NCBI GenBank assembly: GCA_001414345.1
Contig: LLCB01000011.1
Span: forward strand, 124,001 to 188,000
From: Hymenoscyphus infarciens
Taxonomy: Eukaryota > Ascomycota > Leotiomycetes > Helotiales > Helotiaceae
Direction: 5' to 3'
Length of the DNA: 64,000 nt
Every line of letters begins with the position of its first letter. The stretch's first letter is position 1. Below, piece by piece: positions 1 through 11,847 of this stretch. Position numbers and translations under genes: made by a program. The notes beneath the pieces are model-generated. The model worked only from the letters and a program-made list of their open reading frames with translations. It ran no database searches and was not told the origin of the DNA.

Positions 1-1132
1 TGGCCCACTAAAGATCCAACCTTCTCTCCTCTCGTAATGTCCCAGACTTTGCACTCGAAATCATCGTAACCAGCAAAGAGAAGTCTGCCCGAGACGGATG
101 TTGCTACGGAGGTAATACCACAAAGGATCGATTCGTTCTGCCAAATTGTTAGCTCATGTCAGCCATTCCTTTCCCCCTCTATTCTGCTTACTCCATATTG
201 GTTGAGTTCCCGATCAGCTCGAATATCAAAGAGACGGCACGTAGCATCATCGGAACCAGTTACAAAAGAGTGACCATCTGGGAAGAATTGGATGGCGTTG
301 ATATCGGACTCGTGGCCGGCAAACGTTTGAACAGCCTTGCCTGCCCGGATATCCCATAATTTTGCGAATGCGTCACAAGCACCGGAAACGAATGTGTTTT
401 GGTTGGTGGGGTTTATGCTGATACTCATGACATCGCCAAGATGGTCGGCAAATTCGGTGACTTTTTGTCCAGATTCAATATCCCACTTCATACAAGTCAT
501 ATCGCCGGAGGATGTGAGGATGGATCGGTCGTTGACGAAGCGACAGCAGGATAGATAGCCAGAGTGACCCGATAATTCTCGAGCAACCTTTTGTGGTCCA
601 TCGCGCGCTTGATTTAAATTGTAAATCGAACAAATGTTATCGAGTCCACCGCATGCCACGTAATTACCACTTGGGGCATAGGCACATGTCATGACCCATG
701 ATGATCGGAGAGGAATGGCGTGAACTTTGTTCGTTGTGTATGCATCCCAGATAATCAGCTTTCCATCCTGCGATGCTGATACGAGATGTCTTCTGTCGGT
801 CGACCAGTGCATGGCGTAGATTTTGGCGAGATGACCCTTCAGTGTCTTCTTCGTCCTCATCATTTGATTCCGGGGTAAGGCCTCTTGTTGACTCTTGGCA
901 ATATTCGCAACTGCAGATAAATGATTAGCCCATCATGGCGGCAGGGTTGTCTTCATCGTGAGATGAAGCAATTGAATTGAGACGATCGAGGGAGGGTGCT
1001 TTGTCACTTACGCGTGCCGTCAGCTAGATCATCCTTCTTGCGCTTGATTCTGTCCTTTAACGACTCTGCTTCTCTCCGCGCCTGCTGGATGCGCTGCTGC
1101 ATCGCCTCCGGAGTGACTTCCGACATCGACAT
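1..1132 (-). CDS. sfaD/gnb-1 ortholog: Heterotrimeric G-protein beta subunit (WD40 propeller), 3' end outside the window
   Basis: G-beta subunit that pairs with G-gamma and couples receptors to G-alpha and downstream kinases at the plasma membrane. Three exons are visible: 1012-1132, 192-910 and 1-137. The last runs off the left edge, so the C-terminal propeller blade is missing. The first exon encodes the N-terminal coiled coil (about residues 1-40, with heptads such as [20 protein letters not shown]). Exon 2 begins the WD repeats ([15 protein letters not shown], then repeats ending [25 protein letters not shown]), and exon 3 gives the GITSV...[13 protein letters not shown] blade. Phases join exactly (40 codons+1, then 719 nt, then phase 0). 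The start at 1132 is the first of two close in-frame ATGs (M-S-M-S). Identity is very secure; the only uncertainty is the missing end. Confidence 0.96.
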
Positions 1133-1317
1133 GATGGCCAAGTGGTGAGGACCGACTCGATGGTGTTGAGTTGAGGGTGGGTATGGTGGGTGGTTGTCGG
1201 GGGGGTGGGAGAGAAGATGGACGGGGCGGAGGATAGGATTTGAGATGAGGATGAGGATGAGGCTAGGTAGGTAGGTGGTAAGGGGGTTGCGCCAAACGGA
1301 GGATTGGGTTGGGTGCC

Positions 1318-1336
1318 GGGGGGGGGGGGGGGGGGG
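1318..1336. repeat. Poly-G tract (19 nt) followed by GGGGAA repeats
   Basis: An uninterrupted run of 19 G (19 C in the G-beta sense strand) lies about 190 bp upstream of the G-beta start codon. It is followed at 1345-1362 by four GGGGAA units. On the sense strand this is a C-rich, pyrimidine-only stretch, as often seen in fungal promoters or 5' leaders. Length may vary or be miscalled. Confidence 0.8.
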
Positions 1337-1487
1337 TGTGTGAAGGGGAAGGGGAAGGGGAAGGAGAGCACTCTCGAAACTGCGGATGGGCAGAGTTGAA
1401 GGACCAGCAGTCAACGATCACCGAGACAGCGACGAGCGCGGTGGATTGCAGGTGATCGATGAAGCTCTTGAGAGCTATGGGGATGAG

Positions 1488-1527
1488 TGGTGGTTGGGTG
1501 GTTGGGTGGTTGGGTGGTTTTGGGGGG
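1488..1527 (+). repeat. GGTTGGGT tandem array with G-quadruplex potential
   Basis: Four near-identical GGTTGGGT units are followed by a GGGGGG run, giving several clustered G-tracts on the + strand. It lies upstream of the G-beta gene. Intramolecular quadruplex formation is possible but is an inference. Confidence 0.6.
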
Positions 1528-2150
1528 CTCGCAGCGATGAGGAGGATTTCCGATGTCAATGCTGGCGTCAGTCAATTGGGGGGTGGAAGTTGAGGAAGCG
1601 ACGCGAAGCTCAGCAGAGATTGGGCGGCCGGGAGGTGGTCGAGGTGGTCGAGGTGGTCAGGTTAGTCGTTAGTTGGGAGAGTTAGAGGTAGAGGTTAGAG
1701 GTTAGCTCAGTTAGGTTGGGGAAGTACTTGCGCAGTGAGCCTGGCTCAACTGTGGGCGGTGCGGTGGGCATGGGCCTGGCGCTGCCCTGGTGGGCACTTG
1801 TTATTGCCTCGCCTCGCTACTCGCAGTACTAGTACAGTAGTATCCACTACCGCGCCAAGCCTAATCGGGCCTGGTTCTGTGCGTTAGCCGACTCTTGAGT
1901 CGTTGTGTCGTTCTTGCCTACGAGCAAAAGCGGCAATCGATATCTAGCGTAGAGTTGCCTAGTGAGCGATTGAGAGGTGGAAGAATAACAACACATGTGG
2001 ATCACTTCAGGTCTTCTTCGATGCTCATTGCTCATGTCTTAGACGACGACAACACTTTTCTTAATTCGTTCTTCTACTTGTCTACTACCTACTAGGTGCC
2101 GCTTTGCCCACTCCCACAGGTCATCTTCGTCTGTCTTGCAGCGGAGCAAG

Positions 2151-2190
2151 CAGATGCAAATGTAAATGCAAATGCAAATGCAAATGCAGC
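2151..2190. repeat. AAATGC hexanucleotide microsatellite
   Basis: About six tandem copies of AAATGC, one degenerate (AAATGT), in noncoding DNA. The hexamer makes open frames on the + strand that read as low-complexity peptide; these are not genes. Confidence 0.8.
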
Positions 2191-4449
2191 CGGGGGTGTG
2201 GAGAGGGTTCCCTCCCTTTGCGGGCAGTTGTGGCCGAGGAAACGAACATGGTCCCTACTGGTCATGGAACGATGGGGAAGCCTTGATGCTTGATTCGCTC
2301 ACCAAGGAAATGCGTACAAGAAGTTTAATGCCTAGTCCTAGCACCAGCGTCTCGGACACACGTCAGAAAGCACTGCAGCTCTGCGGCAGAGGATGAAGAG
2401 GTGCCCTGATTCTAGCCCTGATATCGTCAATCTGAATGGCATTGTTGGTTCTCTGGGGAGTGATGGACGTGATGTACGTTGAAGGGGCGCGGTTAGACGG
2501 CGGTACTGCACGCAGATGGGCGTGGGGAGATACAATACTTTTAGCTGTTGGCGCGGCAAAGGTCCTGTTGGAGATACGGACTTGTAAGCAGGAGTCAGGC
2601 GAGAGAGGCGAGGCGATATGCCATCTATCAGAGGTCTTCTTTACACCGTGGCGTACCTCCGTAGAGATAGAAAGAACAAAAGCCTCAGCCCTAATCCTCA
2701 AGTACCGGCAATTCTTAGGTCGGTCAAGCAGGTCAGGTAGGTTAGGTGGTCAGGTACATATATATGGACAGTACAGCTTCCCTCGATCAGATTGGTCTAG
2801 AATCCTGGTCTGGTCGGGTCAGGTCTGGTCAGGTCAGGCCAGGCCAGGCCAGGTCGGCGAGGAACGAATGGTGTACCACTACTACTACCGCGAGCACTAA
2901 CCCAACAGCTGCAAAACGTCTCTCGCTCGTAGCCAGCCCGATATCAGCTCCAACCCTCCGATATCAGCTCCCCGGATTCGTCTCTGTCTTCCAGATGATT
3001 TATAAGAGCGGACCAAGACATCGCGATCATCATTTGATTGGTTCGCCCACTCGCCATCTTCCGAGTGCTTGCGGAGTATTGATTGAAAATTAACCTTCTC
3101 TTTTCCTTGCCAAATGCAAGTGTGCCCTGCCCTGACCCAAGGGACGGCGACGCGGTTTTTGGTAATTTCTCCAATACTGTATCTCTCTCCTGCAGTTGCA
3201 AGCAGCCGACGCCAGATATGGTAGCGTGAAATTGCGAGATCATTTCCGGGTTGGTAATCCTAAATCTCCTTTGCGGGCAAATCACACACACCAAGGCGTG
3301 TTCCCCCTCTGTACACGAGTACACCTCGGTTCTCTTCACATCCAGCACCGCCGTTCTGGTCTGGTCAAGTGCCAGCTGCAAAGTGTAAAGCGTAAAGCGT
3401 CCGTACCGTAAAGCGTACCGTAAGCGTAGAGAACCTTTCTCTGGGTAACTACTAGTAAGTACGGACGTATCCGATGCGATGCAGCCATCCCACCAAAGGG
3501 AGAGCACACCTTGGCGTGTGGATGAAAGCTGTTCCGGAAGGAGGCGAGTTTCCCGGGGTCGTGGTGATGGAGACTATGATCTCTCTACCCAGCTGTTGCG
3601 CGCTGCTCTTCCAAACTTCGACCCCTCGTCTCAGCGCACCGCGCCCACCCTCGACTTGCAGGCCAACACTCCCAGTGAGGAGGTTGAGGGCTGATCACCC
3701 CGCCCTGGTTGCTTGCTGGTCGCATTTTGTGGAATTTGATGGGAATTGACTCCTCATTTTGAATGCCGACTCACAAGGCAGTTAGTTAGTTTAGTTGCAT
3801 TTCCGTCCTTCCCGTGCGGCTTCTCTGGCGTCGAATCGCCGATGAAGGCAAAGCTCGAGAGCCAACTCGCCAACTCGCCACCAACGAAACGGCACCATCT
3901 CACGATGTGCAGGTGGCACGGCGTGGTATCCAATTATTTGTTTGTATTGGCCAAGGAAACCGATGGAGCGAGGGGACGATGAGAGATCGGATTGTGGCTG
4001 CCAACCCGTCCGTCGTTACGCCACCGCAATCCTATATGATCTTCATACGTGCGTGCTTCATACCGGGCGGTACTTGTACTGTACAGTACACGGTACAGTA
4101 CGGAGGTACCTCTACCTTTGTCTCCGGGAAAGTCATATACCGACCCTTATGACTTCTCTCTCGTCAGCTTCCAGCTTCATGACTTGCTTGCATCTTGATT
4201 AAGCTCACGTTGCAGAAAAGATGCAGAAGCCGGCGGTAAAGGATCCCAAATCGCATTGGAAACCCTCGACATCCCACTCATCCTGACTCAGCCATCCCAC
4301 CCACGGCTAGATACGAGTATCAAGTTTTGAAGATTCAATCTCAGGACTCTTTATAATCAAGTACTCTCTCACAACCATCATTTACTCCGTATGCGACCTC
4401 TGCACGCTCCGTGTCACCACCACACCACCACCAGCTTCTCCATTCCCCC

Positions 4450-6557
4450 ATGGTGCCTCCTCAGTCTCAAATGGATTTCCGGGCTTTGCCTAAAATCGAG
4501 GTGAGCGTCATTCTGCATTTTCCTTCTTGCCAAAAGTCATCGGAGAAGTCTTGGATGCACCCATATCCTAGTTGCCGACCCGAGGGAGACACGACATGAA
4601 CTCTGGTTGTCAGATGCGCCTAAGGAAGGTTGATATTCTGGCTGCATTATAATCGGCCGGTTCGTTTGTGGGAACACCACATCCTTGTTTGCCTCTGCCT
4701 CGTAGCGCTTGCCTGCTTGTACTCGCTCTTGATTGCGGTTGGCGTGCATAGATAATTGTTTGGTCAGCATTCGCTTTCTCTCCATCGTGTTAGACGGCGG
4801 CACAAGAAGACGACTTGGGACTTGGCATTTTGCTTATGCACGTTGTACAAAGCAGCGCTTGCTTGATCTCTCTGACTTGTGGGGAAAACAAGGTGGTAGG
4901 AAAGGGCACATGTAGTTCTGCTTAACCGTGGCACAGCGCTTCTTTTGGTTTCTCCTGTTGGTGATATTCCGCTCTACTTGGGATGGGAAATGTTTGCTGC
5001 ATCGGGTGGTCGACGATTGAATTGCTGCATATGTTCTCTTGCTCAAAATTTCTTGTTTTTGTTCTGGTGTGGGCATGGATGGCAAGCTGAGGAATATCTA
5101 GCTGCATGCACACCTTAGCGGTAGTATCAGTCGAGAATGTCTCCATGAAGTCTGGCTCCAGAAAGTGGCGCGTGGAGAGACTGAATTGCAAGATCCATTG
5201 GTTGAGATGCCAGTTGGAAAGCATGATTATGAGTTGGAAGAGTGAGTTCGATTCTGTGCTTCTATCATAGCGTTCCTTGACTCCCCTTCAGTGTCTAATA
5301 TTGATGAATATTGAACACTTGGTGTGCATTTTACCATGACCGTCCAAGGAGAGTAGCATGAAGCTGCTCGTATACCCCTCTCTTTGTCTTGCAAGAGGCT
5401 ATAGAGGAATCGTCCTCTCCCGGAAACCTTTCGCTAAAGCGTCTTGTGCAAATGGTTCCACAGGAGCCGTCTCTTCTAGCCTCGACCCATTGTTCTCCCC
5501 CAATCTAACATCCCATCACCAGATTCTTCCCACTCTTCTCCAAATACATCTACAACCTCATCACAGACATCTCCTCCATCCGCTACACCACCCGCTCCGT
5601 CCTCCAGTCGTTCGCAGCCGATGGAGTAGTCTACCTCGAACTTCGCACTACCCCTCGCGCCATACCATCAGCGAATATCAGCAAAGACCTTTACATCGAG
5701 ACAGTCTTAGAAGTCCTCAAAGATTTCAACACATCCTCTTCCATGATAACGAACCTGATCCTATCCGTCGATCGAAGAAACACCCCCGAACAAGCAAAAG
5801 AAGTTCTCGATATCGCCTTGAAATACAAAGGACAAGGAGTCGTAGGTTTAGATCTATGTGGTGACCCCTCGAAAGGCGATATATCCATCTTCACGCCCAT
5901 ATTTACACAAGCCAAAGCTTCTGGTCTAGGAATTACTCTTCACTTTGCGGAGATACCGGTACCTGAAGACCCTGAGCTTAAGGGGGAGTTGCAAACGTTG
6001 TTGGGCTGGAAACCGGATCGTTTGGGTCATGTCATCCATGTACCAGATGATTTGAAAAGAGAGATAATCGAGGGCGGGATAGGGGTGGAGTTATGTTTGA
6101 GCTGTAACGTTTTGGCTAAGATGATGAAGCATGGCACGGAGGGGTTTGGAGATCATCATTTTGGATGGTGGTGGGAAGAAGGAAAGGGAGAAGGGATCGC
6201 TGTTTCCGTGAGTTCTTTTCTCGTGTTCGAGTCTTCATTGCGGGTCTTGATGCTATGAGTTGCGTGTTGCATTTTATGGCCCCAAAAAGCCGGAGGTCTT
6301 TCGTCTTCCCCCTCCTTGACGTCAGCAGTTGCTTTTCAAACTACCCTCTTTTGGATAGCTTCCCAGCTGATACTTCTCTCCTACCACAGACCGATGATGT
6401 CGGAGTCTTTGGCTCGAATCTCTCCAACGAATACAACCTCATCACGCAACATTTCAACCTCGACCAGCCCGAAATCTGCAGGTTGGCGCGAGGGGCGATA
6501 AACCTCATATTTGGAGGCGAGGAGGAGAAAAAGAGGTTGAGAAATATCATGTGGTAG
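4450..6557 (+). CDS. Adenosine deaminase-like protein (N6-methyl-AMP deaminase type, ADAL/MAPDA)
   Basis: Amidohydrolase-fold purine deaminase of the ADAL branch, which converts N6-methyl-AMP to IMP in the cytosol in characterised members. Four exons fit: 4450-4500, 5102-5241, 5523-6207 and 6390-6557, giving 347 aa, close to the usual ~350. Metal and catalytic motifs appear in order: ALPKIE|LHAHLSGS across the first junction, YLELRTTPR, HFAEIP, RLGHVIH, a CLSCNVLAK strand and TDDVGVF in the last exon. The motif ALPKIELHAHLSGS is split exactly by intron 1, which fixes both splice sites and makes that intron 601 nt long; intron 2 is 281 nt. Both are long for this genome. ADAL is preferred to classical ADA because of the HLSGS and HFAEIP motifs. 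Start chosen at 4450; a second in-frame ATG seven codons later is possible. Confidence 0.9.
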
Positions 6558-7067
6558 AGAAGAAACACGAATATATACTTGCATAACTCGGAAGTGGGGT
6601 TTTGGTGTCATAGTCTCCAAAACTCATTGTTGATGTCGGCGCCTCCACATCCATGCTTGAATGCCTTCCAGCTCTTTCCTCAACCAGTCCACCATCCTAC
6701 CACGGCTCTCTTTTGACACCCTAAGTGGATCTCCACCCTATCATCCCAAATCTCCTTCAAGAATCCAAAGAGCACATTTGGTTTCCATCAAGCGAAGGTT
6801 TCTTGCCCTGCTGGCTGGTGCAAACGGTGGCGTAGCCAAGGAGTCAACTCAAGGAGTGAGGGCTCGCAAACCCTGTAGTTCTAGATCTACGAAGCCTTAG
6901 TAGAAACAGCTCGTCAACAGCTCGGCCGGATTAGATTGATAACGACATGTAAGAAGCAACAAGACGTAATAAAACCAACCACTTTCCTGGCAGAGTTTTC
7001 CCCTTGTGACTTTGAAAGAGTCTTGAGATCTGGCTAGCTGGCTGGATCTTAAGGTTTTTGCTGTGCG

Positions 7068-7091
7068 TTTTTTTTTTTTTTTTTTTTTTTT
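7068..7091. repeat. Poly-T tract (24 nt)
   Basis: Homopolymer of 24 T followed by a G-rich segment, downstream of the ADAL-like gene. The open frame across it encodes a poly-Phe peptide and is an artefact. Confidence 0.85.
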
Positions 7092-8118
7092 GGGTGGGGG
7101 GGCTTTTGCTTTTATGGTCTTTTTGTACCTTTTTAATGCAAGTAGCGCGTTGCAAGAGGGAAGATTGTAGTAGTTGGGTGAGGTGGAAATTTCTGGAACC
7201 TTTTTATGTTTCTAGATTCTTGTGTGAGTTGTTGTTTTGGTGCTTTTCTTTCCTTCTAAATTTAATTTTAGGGCGAGTTTTGAGTTTAAATATTCTTTCT
7301 CTTTTTTCTCCTTCTCTCTTTCTTCTTCTTCTTTCAGGCGTACTTTTAACTTCCCGATTCCCTCTTATGGAATTACAATTCTTCGACTCGAGCTTTAAGT
7401 GCGTATATTGCGCGAGAGAAAATAAAGTAAACCGTGGAAGTGTTATTGCTTACTTCTCTGATAGAAGGGTCGCTGAGTTTTATAATCTTCCACTAAGCCT
7501 AGGGGTCGGAAAATATTCTTTTTACTTTCTTCGGCTGTAGATGTGGGAAAAAAGACAGACTGCTAAAACGTAGCAAGTATAAGAAGCTTTTCCCCCACTT
7601 GGCGGGGGTAGCTTTGACTACGAGTACCAAGATACGAAGAGATCCCTAGATAGCGCAAGCCCAGCTGGAAGCGCGAAGAAGGAGCTATTTCGATATGTTT
7701 GCTTATCTCGTGTCAGGCCGTTGAGAGTGAAAATCATTTTTTACTTTGTTTTAGGGATCCAGAGAGCAAATTTGAGCAAATTTGACAATGGATTTGTTTT
7801 CAACGACAATCGAAAAAAGAGGATGTCGGAGTTGGAGGGGTACTAACAAACCACTCGAGGAGCGTCGTCGATATAGTTACCAGGCGAGGGAAAGAGGTGT
7901 TTCAAAATAGCTCAATGACTTGTCAGTTGCGCTATTTACACACTACGAGAGAATCGAGCGCTACTTTACTTATATAATTTCCACGGCTGGGAACTCATCA
8001 TTAAACGCTTTTCCCGATTTGTGTATGGTAATGAGAATCATAGCAAGCTTGAATTACAAGACTTGAAATCATATAGCTTTTTGGGTTCTCGTTTGATTTC
8101 GTCGGTTAGTGGGATTTT

Positions 8119-8290
8119 GGTGAGTAAGCTGTGGATTGTTTGCGGGTTAGCTGTGGGTTAGCTGTGGAATACTCGTGGGTTCCTCGTAAGTAAGCTGTGA
8201 GTAAGCCATGGGTAAACTATACGTTACTAGCGAGTAAGCTGTGAGTTACTCGTGGCTTAGCTACTTCTAAGCTATATGTAAGCTGCGAAT
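8119..8290. repeat. Degenerate GTGAGTAAGCT minisatellite
   Basis: About 170 bp built from imperfect 10-12-bp units of the form GTGAGTAAGCT / GTGGGTTAGCT, with many point changes. A related array with core GAGTAAGCCA lies at 17755-17912. Function unknown; it borders the AT-rich island. Confidence 0.6.
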
Positions 8291-8479
8291 AACATAACGA
8301 TATCCAGCTAACCTACTAAGAACAAAAACTTTACCAAGGTAAGAAAAGTCTCTTGTTACAAATGTATAGCGGAAACTCTTTAATTTGCTAAGCGTGGCCT
8401 AAGCCGACTATTTATGCCCTAGGATGACGCTAGTGCCCACACTAGTGAGTAGCTAGTAAGTAGCTACGTGACAGACATA

Positions 8480-9056
8480 CTCCTATTTACTATAGGTTTT
8501 CAATATCTCTTATTTCAAGAATTTCTTAATAGTGATTACGATACTCTATCTTTATTTCCTCGTATATAACTTGCCTTTCTCTTTAACTAAGCGTTCTAAT
8601 ATAGCTATTACAAGAATAACTAATTACGTATATTCTGTTTTATAGTTATTAAGTTGAATTCTATAAGATTCTCTTCTACGTATAATTTCAATTAAATAAC
8701 CTTTAAAACTTTATCTAAAGAGTTTTTATTATAAGTTCAAGTTAAGTAAATAAAGAGAGTAGTATTAGCGGTTATCTTTAATTTTTATATAACTCTTACG
8801 CTTTTAATCGCTTACTCTAAGAGTACTAGAATAATATATTTAACTAGCTAGATTTAGTATATAAATATCTTAGTTATAGACTCTTCTATAAAGATTAGTT
8901 TTAGGAGTTTTATTACGTGAATTAAATCTTAGATCTATCTCTTCTACTACTCTATTACTAATTAGACTTAGGCTCTTCTTAACTTCTATACTAAATTCTA
9001 TTTTTTTTTAGTAAGACTTATATTATAAGATTTAAGCGCTTAAGTTCTATTATATT

Positions 9057-9097
<41 letters not shown>

Positions 9098-9960
9098 TTC
9101 TAATTAATTTAATATCTCTAATAATTATAAGTTTAGTTATTTATCTATTATAAGTAACACTTTTTATTAAACTACTCTAGGCTCTTAAAAGCGAAAGATA
9201 GGCTTAAAAACTAAGTATATAGTTCTAGACTTATATTGAAAAGAGAATAATACTAAGTAAAAGCTCTTCTTCTCTTCTACTAAGTTCTTAAGTTTAAGTT
9301 ATCTTAGAAGTATAATAAAAAAGTAATTAAGAGAGAAGAAGAAGAGGTGTTTTTAAATAAATAATACTTTCTTTTTCTTCTTATATAAAAATAGATATAT
9401 TAAGCTTATTTTAAAAGATATTAAGATAAGAGTAGGTTTAAAAGATAGCCTTATTTTAGATCTATTATATACTAGAAACTTAGTCTAAATAAACCTTATT
9501 AAGCTCTTAAAATTAAGAAATGTTATAATAAAGAAAAGAGAGAAAGCGAGTTCTTAAACTAGAAAAATCTAACTTCTAGAATAGAGTGTTTAAGTACTAT
9601 TAAGCTTAGATCTATTTTAAAAGAAAGTGCGACTTCTATTCTACTTATTTATTTAATAATAGATTATTAGTTATTATTAAAGTATAAGATTAAAAAGAGA
9701 GTCTAAAAGAAGGCCTTTAGTATAAGTCTTACTAAAGTAATCTCTAGGGTTTCTCAAACGTTTCATCGCTTTTCGTTTAGATCTAGCGTTATAATTAATT
9801 AGTTTTAGAGAGAGTAAGAGACCTAGGGTAGTAGAGAGGCTAGCAGAGAGGTAGCTAGAGGAGAAAAGAAAGAGCTAATAATAAAAGAGAGAGAGAGAAG
9901 TAAGAAAAAATGTTATTAGTAAAAAAAAGTAGGTAAAACTATTGCTCCAGGTTCATTTTC
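8480..9960. other. AT-rich, TpA-rich island without ORFs (RIP-like relic)
   Basis: About 1.5 kb with no open frame of 60 codons on either strand, dominated by TA, TTA and TAA strings with few CpG or CpA steps visible. This is the look of old repeats mutated by repeat-induced point mutation in Pezizomycotina. I could not recognise the original element. An ACT trinucleotide microsatellite sits inside it. Confidence 0.5.
9058..9097. repeat. (ACT)n microsatellite, about 13 copies
   Basis: Uninterrupted trinucleotide ACT repeat of about 40 bp inside the AT-rich island. Confidence 0.9.
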
Positions 9961-10393
9961 TTAGTGAATAGAGCCTTCCAAATATGCTGGTTATATGAGA
10001 CTTGATGCTAAATAAGGAAAATGTGAAGAGGAATGACAACATCAAAATCTGAAAGCTATAAATTTATGAACAGCATCGGTTTGAGTGTTTGTATCAGGTA
10101 CAGTGATGGAGGCTATTTTTAGAAGACACTATAAGCAGGCACTCTGCCACCTCACAAAAACTATCTAGCACCTCTTTCAAATCCCCTGTCACAAAAGATA
10201 GGAGAAACATGAAGCGAGGAAAGTGAATCACGTGTGATTCTTAACTCCGACAATCGACAATCTAATCGCACTGCGCCGCAATCCATCACCAAGTTTTTCG
10301 AAAAAAAGTTCCCCAACCTCATCCCACCACACTTCACCACAAACTGCAAACCTTCTCCTCAGGCCCAGTCTAATCGAACCGCATACCAAAAAA

Positions 10394-10915
10394 ATGAAAG
10401 TCCTCACCCTCAATTTCCTAACCTGCGCGGTCAAAGCCTGCAAATCAACCACCGCATCCTTCCCCCTCGTCCCCAAAGAATGCGAACTCGTTTCCGATAC
10501 CATAGCCCAGAACCCGATATTATTGACGAATCTTCTGCCGAGGGTGGACTGGGTTGCGTTAGGTAGTATTGCTGTTGCTGTATGTATTCCCCCTCCTCAT
10601 ACCTCCCAAATTCATTCTGCCTAGTCCCAATTCCTCTGGCAGATCATAAACATGCCCCGAGGATGGCACAAGGGGAGAAGGAAAGAGCGAAGAACAGTAG
10701 CGCTCACAATTCCATAGCTCGGGTTCCCACCTCTCTCCCCCCTCCCACCAACGCCCGAAGAATTAGAGGCCGACCCAAAGATGATGGCAGATCTCCACAC
10801 TCTCCTCCTGGAAACCCAAATCAACGAGGGAAGCCTGGTATGTGCGAACTGCGGACACGAATATAAAGTCAAGGAGGGGATCGCGAATTTCTTGTTACCG
10901 AATCACTTGGTCTGA
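10394..10915 (+). CDS. TRM112: Trm112, activator subunit of tRNA, rRNA and eRF1 methyltransferases
   Basis: Small zinc-binding partner that stabilises Trm9, Trm11, Mtq2 and Bud23 methyltransferases. Two exons, 10394-10579 and 10718-10915, give 127 aa. The N-terminus MKVLTLNFLTCAVKACKS and the LLPRVDWVAL block are diagnostic. Exon 2 continues LGFPPLSPLPPTPEELEAD, ends with a CANC zinc ligand pair and closes in the typical GIANFLLPNHLV tail. The donor is GTATGT after codon 62 and the acceptor is ATAG before CTCGGG, phase 0. It converges on the Set1 gene. Very secure. Confidence 0.96.
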
Positions 10916-11847
10916 AGCTTTTTATTTGGGGGAATGAACGAATGAATGCCTGGGCCAGAAAGAAATCTCACCAGACGAGGGAAAGTAGAAAACGGTACCT
11001 TTTGGACTTGATATATCTTAAAAGAGGAAATAAGATGCTCCCTGTCGGGGGAGAGTTAGATTTGGATTCTGGGGCTATTGCCGCAGAAACAGCATCTGTA
11101 AAACTTGGGTTGGGCTGCATGGGGAAGGGGTGGTTGCATTACTCTGGCATGGATTGATTCGAGATACCCGGCGTATTAAGGGTGTACTTTGGCGTCAAGG
11201 ACGGGAAATAGAATTTCCTAAAGGCCTATGGGCATTTCGGTACGAAAGTTTGAAGCATTCAAGTAGAAATCCTGGCCGTGAGATTTTCGACGCGGTCCAA
11301 GGATCTAATAAAACCAAGATGCTTTGAGTATCATGTCACGCCTATCAAATTACCGACGTCAAGGACTTTTGTGTCTGGAAAAGATCTATTCACTTCCCAT
11401 CATAGGACTGTCGATTAAGCTCAACCGTCCCCTCAATTCTTCAAGTCTCCATCTCAACCATCTTGACCGGCTCGCGCCTCAATCAATGCTCACTCTCTAT
11501 CATACACATACAAGTTCCTTTGCCTCACATCCCTTTCCGTTTATCGTCGCTACCGGCTGATGAAGCAGTACACATTCTGCCCCGTCCATTACCATTCCCA
11601 ACCATCAGTAAATATCAAAATATCAAACGCCTCAAAAGAAAACTCGGTTGAAAGAGCACAGCTTTTTTTGTCCCATTGCCCCCAAACCAACCGCCTCTGA
11701 ATGCAGTGCTTGGAAAAATCAAATACCGTGCGCTTTGCAATGCAGCACAACTCCAGCAGGAGAAAAAGAAGAAAGCTCTTCGTTGAGCACCCAGACGCCT
11801 GTACATAAAGGTGCGCCTGGGTGAGGGAGAAAATGCAACAAAAGAAA
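10916..11847. other. Convergent intergenic region (Trm112 / Set1 3' ends)
   Basis: Contains the 3' UTRs and terminators of the two flanking genes. The short open frames here have no recognisable product and no supporting splice structure. Confidence 0.5.

Larger units (their letters stand above)
1133..4449. other. Intergenic, divergent promoter region between G-beta and ADAL-like genes
   Basis: This stretch of 3.3 kb holds no ORF that looks coding. It is rich in simple and degenerate repeats: a G tract at 1318-1336, a GGTTGGGT array at 1488-1527, an AAATGC hexamer array at 2151-2190, GGTCA-type repeats at 2718-2756 and 2806-2857, GTAAAGCG repeats near 3380-3428, and a 16-bp perfect palindrome (TGTACTGTACAGTACA) at 4075-4090. 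It must contain the promoters of both flanking genes, which are transcribed away from each other. Confidence 0.6.
6558..10393. other. Gene-poor gap with T-tract, minisatellite and AT-rich island
   Basis: No coding-looking frame was found. From 6558 to 8100 the DNA is ordinary intergenic sequence with a 24-nt T run at 7068-7091. A degenerate minisatellite follows at 8119-8290, then strongly AT-rich DNA from about 8480 to 9960 containing an ACT microsatellite. Normal composition resumes about 400 bp before the next gene. Confidence 0.6.

Noticed and set aside
1004..1414. Minus-strand open frame reading into Pro/Ser/Leu-rich peptide upstream of G-beta exon 1
   Set aside because: Only its end (exon 1, to 1132) is real. 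The rest is translated C-rich leader and promoter repeats.
6811..6900. Possible tRNA-like fold (GTAG...CTAC stem with TTC loop)
   Set aside because: No matching acceptor stem, no proper D-arm or anticodon arm and no A/B box consensus.
7058..7540. 160-codon + strand frame with poly-Phe start
   Set aside because: It is created by the 24-nt T tract and T-rich DNA and has no protein-like composition.
8119..8290. CRISPR-like regular repeats
   Set aside because: Units are degenerate with variable spacing and no unique spacers, in a eukaryotic genome; it is a decayed minisatellite.
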